Translations under genes and position numbers: made by a program
The notes under the pieces: model-generated
Seen by the model: the letters and a program-made list of their open reading frames with translations, nothing else
The model's database searches: none
What the model was told of the DNA's origin: nothing
Part shown: positions 43,410 to 50,566 of the stretch, piece by piece
How positions within the stretch are numbered: the first letter of the stretch is position 1
Layout: each line of letters opens with the position of its first letter
Assembly (NCBI RefSeq): GCF_034355335.1
Contig: NZ_CP136422.1
Location: 3,940,501 to 4,004,500 of the forward strand
Length of the DNA stretch: 64,000 bases
DNA from: Blautia coccoides
Lineage (GTDB): Bacteria; Bacillota; Clostridia; Lachnospirales; Lachnospiraceae
Direction: 5' to 3'

Positions 43410-44210
43410 TCATCTTTCTGAAAGTTCTCCCCGCCTGTGTTCCTGCCTCTTCTGTACCAAAGAAGAGATGCCAAGAACCAGAACGATAGCCACTAGGATT
43501 ATGGTACAAAGCGCATTGATCTCCGGGGTAACCCCTGTCTTTAACTGGGTATAGACCTTTACCGGAAGTGTATTGAGCCTTGGACCGTTTACAAAAATAC
43601 TGATGACCACATCATCAAAAGACATGGCAAAGGCAAGCAGGCTTCCCGACAGAACCGCAGGCATGATCAACGGGAGTGTGATATCAAAGAACGTCCGTAT
43701 CTGAGATGCTCCCAGATCCCGGGCCGCCTCCTCTAACGACCTGTCAATTCCCACAAGCCTTGCCTTCACCATCATAAATATATAGGGAATACAAAAGGTA
43801 GTATGCGCAATTACCAAGGTTGTCATACCAAAAGGCAGGTTTAATAAGGAGAAAAAGGCAAGAAATACCATACCGAGAATGATCTCCGGTATCATGATAG
43901 GGACTGTGGAAAGATATTCCATCATGCCTTTCGTCTTATAATCCGCCCGTGCCATACCAACGGCACCTAAAGTTCCGATGACCGCAGAGATGGCGCAGCT
44001 TATGACACCCAGAAGTATGCTGTTGAACAGCGCCTCCTTTATATCTCTGTCGTGCCAGAGTGTTTCATACCATTTCAAAGAAAATCCTGTAAAGCTGGCT
44101 GTCAGCTTGGACTCATTAAAAGAAAATATCACCACCATCACAATGGGGAGATACATAATGAGCAGCAGAACAGCCAGATAAATGCCTGACAGCTTATGTT
44201 TTTTTCTCAA
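43410..44210 (-). CDS. potC: Spermidine/putrescine ABC permease PotC
   Basis: The chosen start is TTG 44210, which overlaps the potB stop and has GGAGGGAT upstream. This gives 266 residues; an ATG further upstream lies within potB. Six helices and the coupling motif EAARDLGASQIRTFFDITLPL are visible. It forms the membrane channel with PotB. Confidence 0.9.
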   Translation of the reverse strand: MRKKHKLSGIYLAVLLLIMYLPIVMVVIFSFNESKLTASFTGFSLKWYETLWHDRDIKEALFNSILLGVISCAISAVIGTLGAVGMARADYKTKGMMEYLSTVPIMIPEIILGMVFLAFFSLLNLPFGMTTLVIAHTTFCIPYIFMMVKARLVGIDRSLEEAARDLGASQIRTFFDITLPLIMPAVLSGSLLAFAMSFDDVVISIFVNGPRLNTLPVKVYTQLKTGVTPEINALCTIILVAIVLVLGISSLVQKRQEHRRGELSER

Positions 44211-45064
44211 AAGAATCCCTCCAAATCTTTCACGTGGGTGATTTTCCTGTACAGATAAATCATAATGGAAGTAAGAGCCATGAGCACCACTGCGAGGGCT
44301 GCTGCAAATGGCCAATTGCTTCCTCTTGTGAGCTGATCCTGGATCACGCTTCCCACCAGAACAATTTTATTACCGCCCAGAATGTCCGCGATAAAGAACA
44401 GGCCCATAGACGGCACAAAGGAAAGGATCACACCGGTCAGAAGTCCCGGCAGCGTCAGCTTCAGGGTTACCGTCAAAAATGCCATTGGGCGGCTGGCACC
44501 CAGATCCCTTGCGGCCTCCACTAATGACCAGTCCATCTTTTCCACGCTGGAATACACGGAGAGCACCATAAACGGCAGCAGTGCATACACCATACCGATG
44601 ACAACTGCCGGATAGGAATAGAGAATTTTCAGAGGCTCCTGAATAATGCCCAGCTTCATTAAAAGAGTGTTGAACACACCTTTTGCCTGGAGCAGAATGA
44701 TCCACCCATACATGCGGATCAGAGAGCTGGTCCAGAAGGGCACCATGACCAGCAGCATGATCCTCTTTTTCCATTTATCTGACTGCTTTGCCATAAAATA
44801 TCCGAAGGGATATCCCAGCAGCGTAATACAGATGGTACTGGTAAAGGCCAATTGGAAGGATTGGCTAAAGCTTTTTAGATAGACAGGGTCTGCTATCTTC
44901 TTATAATTTTCCAGGGTAAATTTCCACACGGTACCCCACCCGTCGCTGTTTGTGGCAAAACTCAGCGCTATCATATAGACCAGTGGTCCGGCCACAAAGA
45001 CAAGGGTAAAGATATAGAGGGGTGCAACCGTCAGAAACAGTCCCGATTTTTTCTTTTTCTCCAT
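44207..45064 (-). CDS. potB: Spermidine/putrescine ABC permease PotB
   Basis: The start at 45064 (MEKKKKSGLF) is 1 bp after the potA stop. The 285 residues have six helices and the coupling motif EAARDLGASRPMAFLTVTLKL. It is the partner of PotC, with a 4-bp overlap between the two genes. Confidence 0.92.
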   Translation of the reverse strand: MEKKKKSGLFLTVAPLYIFTLVFVAGPLVYMIALSFATNSDGWGTVWKFTLENYKKIADPVYLKSFSQSFQLAFTSTICITLLGYPFGYFMAKQSDKWKKRIMLLVMVPFWTSSLIRMYGWIILLQAKGVFNTLLMKLGIIQEPLKILYSYPAVVIGMVYALLPFMVLSVYSSVEKMDWSLVEAARDLGASRPMAFLTVTLKLTLPGLLTGVILSFVPSMGLFFIADILGGNKIVLVGSVIQDQLTRGSNWPFAAALAVVLMALTSIMIYLYRKITHVKDLEGFF

Positions 45065-45065
45065 C

Positions 45066-46205
45066 TCACGCCCCCTGTGTGCCTTCATCCATATCCACAA
45101 AGACGGCGTGCTCCGGCTCCCATCCCACACAGACCTTCTGATCCACAGTCAGATCTGTGTCTATGCCATAATGGCTGGCAACCACTTCTCTGCCGTCCTC
45201 CAGTCTGAAAGCCATGTGGAGCTGTCCCGCGTTAAAGGATTTATCTGTTATCACTGCCGGAAGCCCTTTTTTGCACTCACGGCAAACTTTGATATTCTCC
45301 CTTCTCACAGCTACCACTGCTCTGCTGCCTTTTTTCAGTCCATCCACAGTTCCGGCTGAAATGAGACAGTCGTTCACACGGATATCTGTCAGTTCCTCAC
45401 CTATATTCTCCACAATACCGGAGATAATATTGGCATTGCCCACAAAATCAGCTACATAGCTGGTTTTTGGACGGTTGTAGATCTCATCCGGGGTACCGAT
45501 CTGTTCAAACTGTCCGTCACGCATGACCACAATGCGGTCAGACATGTTGATGGCCTCCTCCTGGTCATGGGTTATGTACAGGAAGGTAATGCCCAGCTTC
45601 TTCTGGAGCCGCTTCAGCTCTGTCTGCATGGCCCTGCGCAGCTTCAGGTCAAGTGCGCCTAAAGGCTCGTCCAGCAGCAGTAACTTTGGACTGTTGATCA
45701 GGGAGCGTGCAATAGCAACTCTCTGCTTCTGTCCCCCTGACAGCTCTGAGGGCATACGCTTTTCATAGCCTGAGAGCTGAACAAGATCCAGCATTTTCTT
45801 TACATTTTTCTTAATTTCATTTTTAGGAACCTTACGTATCCTCAGACCATAGCCAATGTTTGCCTCCACATTCATATGGGGAAACAGGGCATAGTTCTGA
45901 AACACTGTGTTCACATCTCTCTGATGAGGTTCCAGCGCAGTCACATCCCGGCCCTCCAAGATCACCTGACCTTTATCAGGCATTTCCAATCCGGCGATAA
46001 TGCGCAGCGTTGTGGTCTTTCCGCAGCCGGAGGCACCTAAGAATGTGATGAACTCTCCTCTTTCTATGGAAAGATCAATGTCTCTGAGCACGTCTGTTGT
46101 GCCGAAGCTCTTGCTGATCCCCTTTAATTCCAGTAACTTATCTTTCCCCGCCTCTGCCGAAACAGAATCTGAGGGATTTCCCTGAGGGTGTCGTATCTCA
46201 CTCAT
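45066..46205 (-). CDS. potA: Spermidine/putrescine ABC transporter ATPase PotA
   Basis: The 379 residues have Walker A GASGCGKTT, the signature LSGGQKQRVA, Walker B LLLLDEPLGALD and a C-terminal TOBE domain (~285-375). It drives polyamine import through PotBC. It is the first gene of the potABCD operon, with a promoter 75-100 bp upstream. Confidence 0.95.
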   Translation of the reverse strand: MSEIRHPQGNPSDSVSAEAGKDKLLELKGISKSFGTTDVLRDIDLSIERGEFITFLGASGCGKTTTLRIIAGLEMPDKGQVILEGRDVTALEPHQRDVNTVFQNYALFPHMNVEANIGYGLRIRKVPKNEIKKNVKKMLDLVQLSGYEKRMPSELSGGQKQRVAIARSLINSPKLLLLDEPLGALDLKLRRAMQTELKRLQKKLGITFLYITHDQEEAINMSDRIVVMRDGQFEQIGTPDEIYNRPKTSYVADFVGNANIISGIVENIGEELTDIRVNDCLISAGTVDGLKKGSRAVVAVRRENIKVCRECKKGLPAVITDKSFNAGQLHMAFRLEDGREVVASHYGIDTDLTVDQKVCVGWEPEHAVFVDMDEGTQGA

Positions 46206-46279
46206 GTCGTATCCTTCTTTATCTTATCGCAGCTGTTCAGTCCCCTCACAGCCGCCTCTTATTAAACTATCTCTGGTAT

Positions 46280-46308
46280 ATAATGGCACAAATGTTCGGC
46301 GTTGTCAA
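46280..46308 (-). promoter_or_regulatory. Promoter of potABCD
   Basis: TTGACA, a 17-nt spacer and CATTAT on the minus strand, ending about 75 nt before potA. Confidence 0.5.
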
Positions 46309-46376
46309 TTCCCGACAAATAATTTAGAGGGAATTCATCCATTTTATTCTCAAATAATCCATTCCGGTATTCTTGA

Positions 46377-46412
46377 CCAGAGTGTATCTGAAAATCCCTT
46401 CCGACACACTCT
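46377..46412. repeat. Palindromic intergenic repeat, copy A
   Basis: CCAGAGTGTATCTGAAAATCC... closes with ACACACTCT to form a hairpin of about 10 bp around a TGAAAAT-CCTTCCG core. A near-identical unit lies at 46733-46769 on the far side of tRNA-Thr. Confidence 0.6.
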
Positions 46413-46513
46413 AAATATGCCTGCTGGCACTACCTGTTCATACGGTCAGCGCAGTAAATGCGCAGACCTAACTGAACTGTTACAAAACATAAGACAGAAT
46501 TTGTAAAAAACAG

Positions 46514-46541
46514 TTGAATTTTTCTCAAAATCGTGTATAAT
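46514..46541 (+). promoter_or_regulatory. Promoter of tRNA-Thr
   Basis: TTGAAT, a 16-nt spacer and a consensus TATAAT, ending 20 nt before the tRNA 5' end. Confidence 0.75.
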
Positions 46542-46561
46542 ATCATTTGTGTGTAACACAA

Positions 46562-46634
46562 GCTGGAATAGCTCAGTCGGTAGAGCACTTCACTCGTAAT
46601 GAAGGGGTCGTGAGTTCGAGTCTCATTTCCAGCT
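46562..46634 (+). tRNA. tRNA-Thr (CGT)
   Basis: The cloverleaf is complete. The acceptor stem is GCTGGAA/TTCCAGC, with D arm GCTC/GAGC. The anticodon stem CTTCA/TGAAG holds the loop CTCGTAA with anticodon CGT, and the T arm has AGTTCGAGTC. The discriminator is T, and CCA is not encoded. Confidence 0.95.
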
Positions 46635-46641
46635 TTTACAT

Positions 46642-46682
46642 AAAAAGCGTAAAGCCTTTTACGGGGCTTTACGCTTTTTTAC
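46642..46682 (+). terminator. Terminator of tRNA-Thr
   Basis: AAAAAGCGTAAAGCC ... GGGGCTTTACGCTTTTTT forms a long stem 8 nt after the tRNA. Confidence 0.9.
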
Positions 46683-46732
46683 GCTTTACTGGTTCCAGCA
46701 GTATGATTCCGTCCGTATCATACTGTACAGCT

Positions 46733-46769
46733 CAGAGTGTGCCTGAAAATTCCTTCCGGCACACTCTGG
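46733..46769. repeat. Palindromic intergenic repeat, copy B
   Basis: CAGAGTGTGCC ... GGCACACTCTG forms an 11-bp stem around the same TGAAAATTCCTTCC core as copy A. It has no T tract, so it is not a standard terminator. Confidence 0.6.
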
Positions 46770-46795
46770 TCATTATCTGGTCTTTGCTGTCTGCA

Positions 46796-47203
46796 TCAGC
46801 TATTTTTCACAAATTCCGTTCCACACTTTGGACAGCGCACGCTTACCTTGCCTTTTCCCTTGGGAATACGGATCTTCTGCTTGCAGCTTGGACAGGAATA
46901 AATGTGATAGTCCTTTCTCTGCTGCTGAATATATTTTTTCTGGCCAAAGAAATGGCGTACCTTGTTTTCCACAGCCAGGTACTTCTGGTTCTCTGCATAG
47001 CGCTTTGTGAGCTTCCTTGAAAACATTCTGATATATATGAAAACGATCAGAAGAACCTCCCAGGAAGTCAGCAGTATGGAAACATATCCATTTCTGATAA
47101 ACAGATTGATGACAGCACAGACAAGAAGCACAATGAGCATAAACTGGTTCAGTCTGTCTGTGCCGTAACGCCCTGCCATAAACTTTGCAAATTTTTCTTT
47201 CAT
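46796..47203 (-). CDS. Membrane protein with C-terminal zinc ribbon
   Basis: The start is taken at ATG 47203 (MKEKFAKFMAG); a TTG three codons earlier is possible. The 135 residues have two hydrophobic helices (~22-62). A basic linker and a zinc ribbon of two CxxC pairs follow (YSCPSCKQKIRIPKG and VRCPKCGTEF). It overlaps or abuts the flavodoxin-like gene upstream. Function unknown. Confidence 0.75.
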   Translation of the reverse strand: MKEKFAKFMAGRYGTDRLNQFMLIVLLVCAVINLFIRNGYVSILLTSWEVLLIVFIYIRMFSRKLTKRYAENQKYLAVENKVRHFFGQKKYIQQQRKDYHIYSCPSCKQKIRIPKGKGKVSVRCPKCGTEFVKNS

Positions 47204-47208
47204 GATCG

Positions 47209-47733
47209 TCAAATCCCATCCTTCTCTAATGTTTCATATATTCTGCCTACAAACTCACGGGCATGCTCCAGGTCATCCATGTCGGGATGCAGCATAGCCA
47301 TGTCAAAATTCCGTATCATAGCGTCAACCTGCCTGCCGTTGTCACCGTTTCGCATACGGTTATACTTTTCCCTGACCTGGATAGGCATCTTGCCCTGGCA
47401 CATAAAAGCACCCAGATATTCGTTGTCATCCTCTATGAAAACCCGGATATTCTCTTCTATCTTTTTAAAATATTCCTGGCTCTCACCCATTCCGCAGGTG
47501 CCGAACAATGCAATCTTCTTCCCCTGGAGGGCCCCCAGGTAATCCAGCACTTCTACACTGGCACTCCCTCTGTCCGTCCAGAATCCGATAAAATAAATGT
47601 CCGCCATATCATAGTCTGTCTGCCCGTCCAGCCGGGCAATGTCCTTATCCGAGCCCGGTATTGCTGCAAATATGGCCTTTGCCAGCTTTTCCGTATTGCC
47701 CGTTCTGCTTTTATACAATACCTGCGTCTTCAT
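47209..47733 (-). CDS. Flavodoxin-family protein (BilS-like size)
   Basis: The 174 residues have the FMN phosphate-binding loop YKSRTGNTEKLA at the N-terminus. GFWTDRGSASVEVLDYL and LFGTCGMGESQEYF follow, as in the flavodoxin_5/BilS-like group. It lies between a zinc-ribbon membrane protein and an old-yellow-enzyme reductase on the same strand, about 80 bp after the latter. It probably supplies electrons to that reductase. Confidence 0.8.
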   Translation of the reverse strand: MKTQVLYKSRTGNTEKLAKAIFAAIPGSDKDIARLDGQTDYDMADIYFIGFWTDRGSASVEVLDYLGALQGKKIALFGTCGMGESQEYFKKIEENIRVFIEDDNEYLGAFMCQGKMPIQVREKYNRMRNGDNGRQVDAMIRNFDMAMLHPDMDDLEHAREFVGRIYETLEKDGI

Positions 47734-47815
47734 GTGGTATCATCCTCTCTCATTTTTACGATATAATAATAATAGCACGATGGCAGACAAATAGATATTT
47801 CCTGACTCTTAAAAA

Positions 47816-48904
47816 TTATAAATTGTCTATAAATTCCTTTTTCCCCCGCAGATTCTTCTTTAGAACTTTTCTGCCCGCACAGGTATCCGGATCTTCGCAC
47901 CACAGACAGCGCTTACAGTGCAGACATTTTCCGGTATCCCTGCCCTCCATGGCATCTTTTGCCCAATTATAGTTCACAATGATCCCCCTGGCAATGTCGA
48001 TCATATCCACATTGGTGCGCTCCAGAATCTCCTGTGCCATATTAGGACTTGTGATCCCGTTTACCGCAAAAACAGGCACCGATACGCTGCGTTTGATCTC
48101 CTCCGCTGCATAGATACATTTCTCATAGGGAAAGTCCACAGGCGCTTTCGGATCATCCTCCCCGGAAAATCCATAGGACACATCAATAAAATCTATGCCC
48201 TCTTTTTCCAGTATCACCGCATGTCTGATCCCATCCTCCAGTCTTGGTTCAAATCCTCCCAGACGGATTCCCACCACGAAATCCTCAGGCACCTTTTCCT
48301 TTATGGCCCGCAGGATTTCCACTGCAAACAATTCCCTATGTTCCCCGTACGCATCCTGTCTGCGGTTTACCCAGCGGTTAAAGAATTCGCACATGAGGTA
48401 TTGATGACATCCATGAAGCTCTACACCGTCATATCCTGCTTTCCAGGCTCGGACCGCGGCATCTGTAAATTCCTGTTGGATCCTATGTATTTCTTCCTCT
48501 GTCAGCTCTTTGCCTGTTTTTTTCACTCCATTTTTAGAAAAACTGTAATCACTGGGACAGGCAAGCTCTCCGTCCAGTCCCGAGACACCGGCATGATGGA
48601 TCTGGATAAAAATGGGACATCCTTCTTTGTGTACCGCATCCACAATTTCAGACAGCCCCTGGATCTGCCCATCCTCCCAGATACCAAGCTGGTTTTCCAC
48701 AAGCTTACCGTTCTTATCTACACAGGTAGCTTCCTGTATGATAAGTCCTGCCTGTCCTTTTGCCACCTTTCTGTAATGTTCCACATTCTCCTGTGTCACG
48801 TAGCCGTCCTCTGTCCCCCACGCATAACATACCACAGGGGGAAAACAAACTCTGTTTTTGATCTTCACATTCTTAATTTGTAATGGTTCAAATAATTTTT
48901 TCAT
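47816..48904 (-). CDS. Old yellow enzyme-family flavin/Fe-S oxidoreductase
   Basis: The 362 residues form an FMN-binding TIM barrel: LFEPLQIKNVKIKNR at the N-terminus, QIHHAGV, and VELHGCHQYL at residues 161-170. A C-terminal cysteine cluster CLHCKRCLWC....C (~326-341) could hold a [4Fe-4S] centre. It lacks the FAD/NAD domain of dienoyl-CoA reductases. It neighbours a flavodoxin, an arrangement reported for bilirubin reductase (BilR-BilS). As I recall, BilR has HGDR where this protein has HGCH, so a different alkene substrate is more likely. Confidence 0.8.
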   Translation of the reverse strand: MKKLFEPLQIKNVKIKNRVCFPPVVCYAWGTEDGYVTQENVEHYRKVAKGQAGLIIQEATCVDKNGKLVENQLGIWEDGQIQGLSEIVDAVHKEGCPIFIQIHHAGVSGLDGELACPSDYSFSKNGVKKTGKELTEEEIHRIQQEFTDAAVRAWKAGYDGVELHGCHQYLMCEFFNRWVNRRQDAYGEHRELFAVEILRAIKEKVPEDFVVGIRLGGFEPRLEDGIRHAVILEKEGIDFIDVSYGFSGEDDPKAPVDFPYEKCIYAAEEIKRSVSVPVFAVNGITSPNMAQEILERTNVDMIDIARGIIVNYNWAKDAMEGRDTGKCLHCKRCLWCEDPDTCAGRKVLKKNLRGKKEFIDNL

Positions 48905-48928
48905 AGTCAGCCACTCCCGTCCAATCTG

Positions 48929-48962
48929 AAAATGCAGCTGCCGGAATCCTTCCGGCGCTGCA
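48929..48962 (-). terminator. Terminator after the GerMN lipoprotein gene
   Basis: On the minus strand TGCAGC-GCCGGAA / TTCCGGC-AGCTGCA is followed by TTTTC, 7 bp past the stop at 48970. Confidence 0.8.
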
Positions 48963-48969
48963 CCTGTAG

Positions 48970-49671
48970 TTACTGATAATCCATATGTGTCATGTATCCT
49001 TCGTATATCTCATGGCCTGTCTCCAGTGTGCTGCCGTCCACTGTGATCTGGATAGCTTCTGCCTGATAGGTATCCAAAAATGAGTTGACAACAGCCCCTA
49101 TGGTAAGGATTTCTCCCGCCGTACCCATGGAGCGGACACTGTCCTTAAAATTAGAGGACAAATCCAGTTTCAGGACATACTGTCCCTCCTCCTCTGTCTC
49201 CTCAAAATTCTGAACTGTTATACTGTCTGTCAGAACCCCTGCACCCACAAGCTGACCGATCAGAGCATCGGCTGTTACCTGGGCAATTTCCACTTGTTTG
49301 ATATCCCATCCCTCAGCATTGTCGTCGGGAACATAGATAAACGCCTGACCCGACTGTACCGGTGCGCTCTCCTCCTGGGAGTTCTCTGTGCCGGCATTGC
49401 CGGTTTCTGCGTTTTTCTCTGTGTCCTTCTCTGCAGTCTCATCTTTCGACTCTGCATTATCCTTTTTATCTGCCTGAGTATCTTCTTTTTCTGTCTCTTT
49501 CTCTGCTTTCTGATCTGAGGTGTCCTTCTTATCCTGTTCAGTATCCTTCTGACTCTCTTTCGACTCTGTCTGGGTTTTCGCATCTGTATCCTGGGCATTG
49601 CTGCATCCTGCAGTGCCAAATATCATTGCGGCGCTAAGCAGGACAGCAAGACATAAATTTCTGTGTTTCAT
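48970..49671 (-). CDS. GerMN-domain lipoprotein with Lys/Glu-rich linker
   Basis: The 233 residues have a lipoprotein signal ending in GTAGCS (Cys ~23). A low-complexity stretch of Lys, Glu, Asp and Thr occupies ~28-105. A GerMN domain follows (QVTADALIGQLVGAGVL, VLKLDLSSNFKDSVRSMGT, IGAVVNSFLDTYQAEAIQITVDG). GerMN domains occur in spore-germination GerM and other surface lipoproteins. It overlaps the MscS gene by 4 bp. The charged linker probably spans the wall. Confidence 0.85.
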   Translation of the reverse strand: MKHRNLCLAVLLSAAMIFGTAGCSNAQDTDAKTQTESKESQKDTEQDKKDTSDQKAEKETEKEDTQADKKDNAESKDETAEKDTEKNAETGNAGTENSQEESAPVQSGQAFIYVPDDNAEGWDIKQVEIAQVTADALIGQLVGAGVLTDSITVQNFEETEEEGQYVLKLDLSSNFKDSVRSMGTAGEILTIGAVVNSFLDTYQAEAIQITVDGSTLETGHEIYEGYMTHMDYQ

Positions 49672-50555
49672 AGGTTGCGCTCCTCTCTGCCGAAAGCCTC
49701 CGGCAATCCGGACTTGATATGCACATCAAGCTGCGGATATGGAATATCAATGTTTTCCTCGTCAAATGTCAGTTTGATTTCCTCATTCAGTCTCCATTTA
49801 GCAGGCCAGTAATCCTCTGTCTTCACCCATGCCCTTAATCCCAGGATCACGCCGTCATCCGCCAATTCGTCCACGAACACCAGCATCTCCTGCTCGGACA
49901 TGATTGCAGGATCCTCGTGGAGCAGAGTTTCCAGAATTCCTTTTGCTTTTTTCAGATCCGACTGGTAGCCGATCATGACCTTGATCTCCAGCTTCCGCTT
50001 ATCCTGGGATGTCACATTGACAATACTGGAATTGGTGATATTTCCGTTGGGTATGGTGATCCGTCTGTTGTCCACAGTGGAGAGGGTGGTGTAAAACAGA
50101 TCGATCTTCACCACTGTGCCCTCCTGTTTGTTGGTGTTTTCTATAATGTAGTCTCCCACTGTGAAAGGTCTCAGGAGCATGATGATCACTCCGCCTGCCA
50201 GATTTGACAGACCGCCCTGCAGTGCCAGGCCGATTGCCACACCACCGGATGCCAGCAATGCCGCAATGGAGGATTCCTTGATTCCAAAACGGACTGCAAT
50301 ACTTACGATCAGCAGAAAGTAAAGGGCTGTTTTTACAAAGGAAGTCAAAAACTGGATCACACCGGTATCCGCGCCTGCTCTGTTCATGGCCGCCCGGATC
50401 AGGGCGCATATCTTGATGATCACTTTACTGGCTATAAAATAGATAACGATTGCCAGTATTACTTTCCACGCAAAGGCTTCCACGGCGGGAATCTGGGCAC
50501 TGATACGGTTCCAGATTTTTTCTATATTAATACTTTTTGCCAAAAATCCTGTCAT
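49668..50555 (-). CDS. MscS-family mechanosensitive channel
   Basis: The 295 residues have three N-terminal helices, the last carrying the Gly/Ala-packed pore pattern ALLASGGVAIGLALQGGLSN. The MscS beta domain follows (RPFTVGDYIIENTNKQEGTVVKIDLFYTTLSTVDNRRITIPNG), and then the cytoplasmic C-terminal region. It relieves osmotic downshock. It starts 11 bp after the glgB stop. Confidence 0.92.
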   Translation of the reverse strand: MTGFLAKSINIEKIWNRISAQIPAVEAFAWKVILAIVIYFIASKVIIKICALIRAAMNRAGADTGVIQFLTSFVKTALYFLLIVSIAVRFGIKESSIAALLASGGVAIGLALQGGLSNLAGGVIIMLLRPFTVGDYIIENTNKQEGTVVKIDLFYTTLSTVDNRRITIPNGNITNSSIVNVTSQDKRKLEIKVMIGYQSDLKKAKGILETLLHEDPAIMSEQEMLVFVDELADDGVILGLRAWVKTEDYWPAKWRLNEEIKLTFDEENIDIPYPQLDVHIKSGLPEAFGREERNL

Positions 50556-50566
50556 TTAGTTCATCC

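Noticed and set aside
47816..48904. Calling the old-yellow-enzyme gene bilR.
   Set aside because: The residue pattern HGCH at 164-167 differs from the HGDR motif I recall for BilR, so a specific name is not justified.
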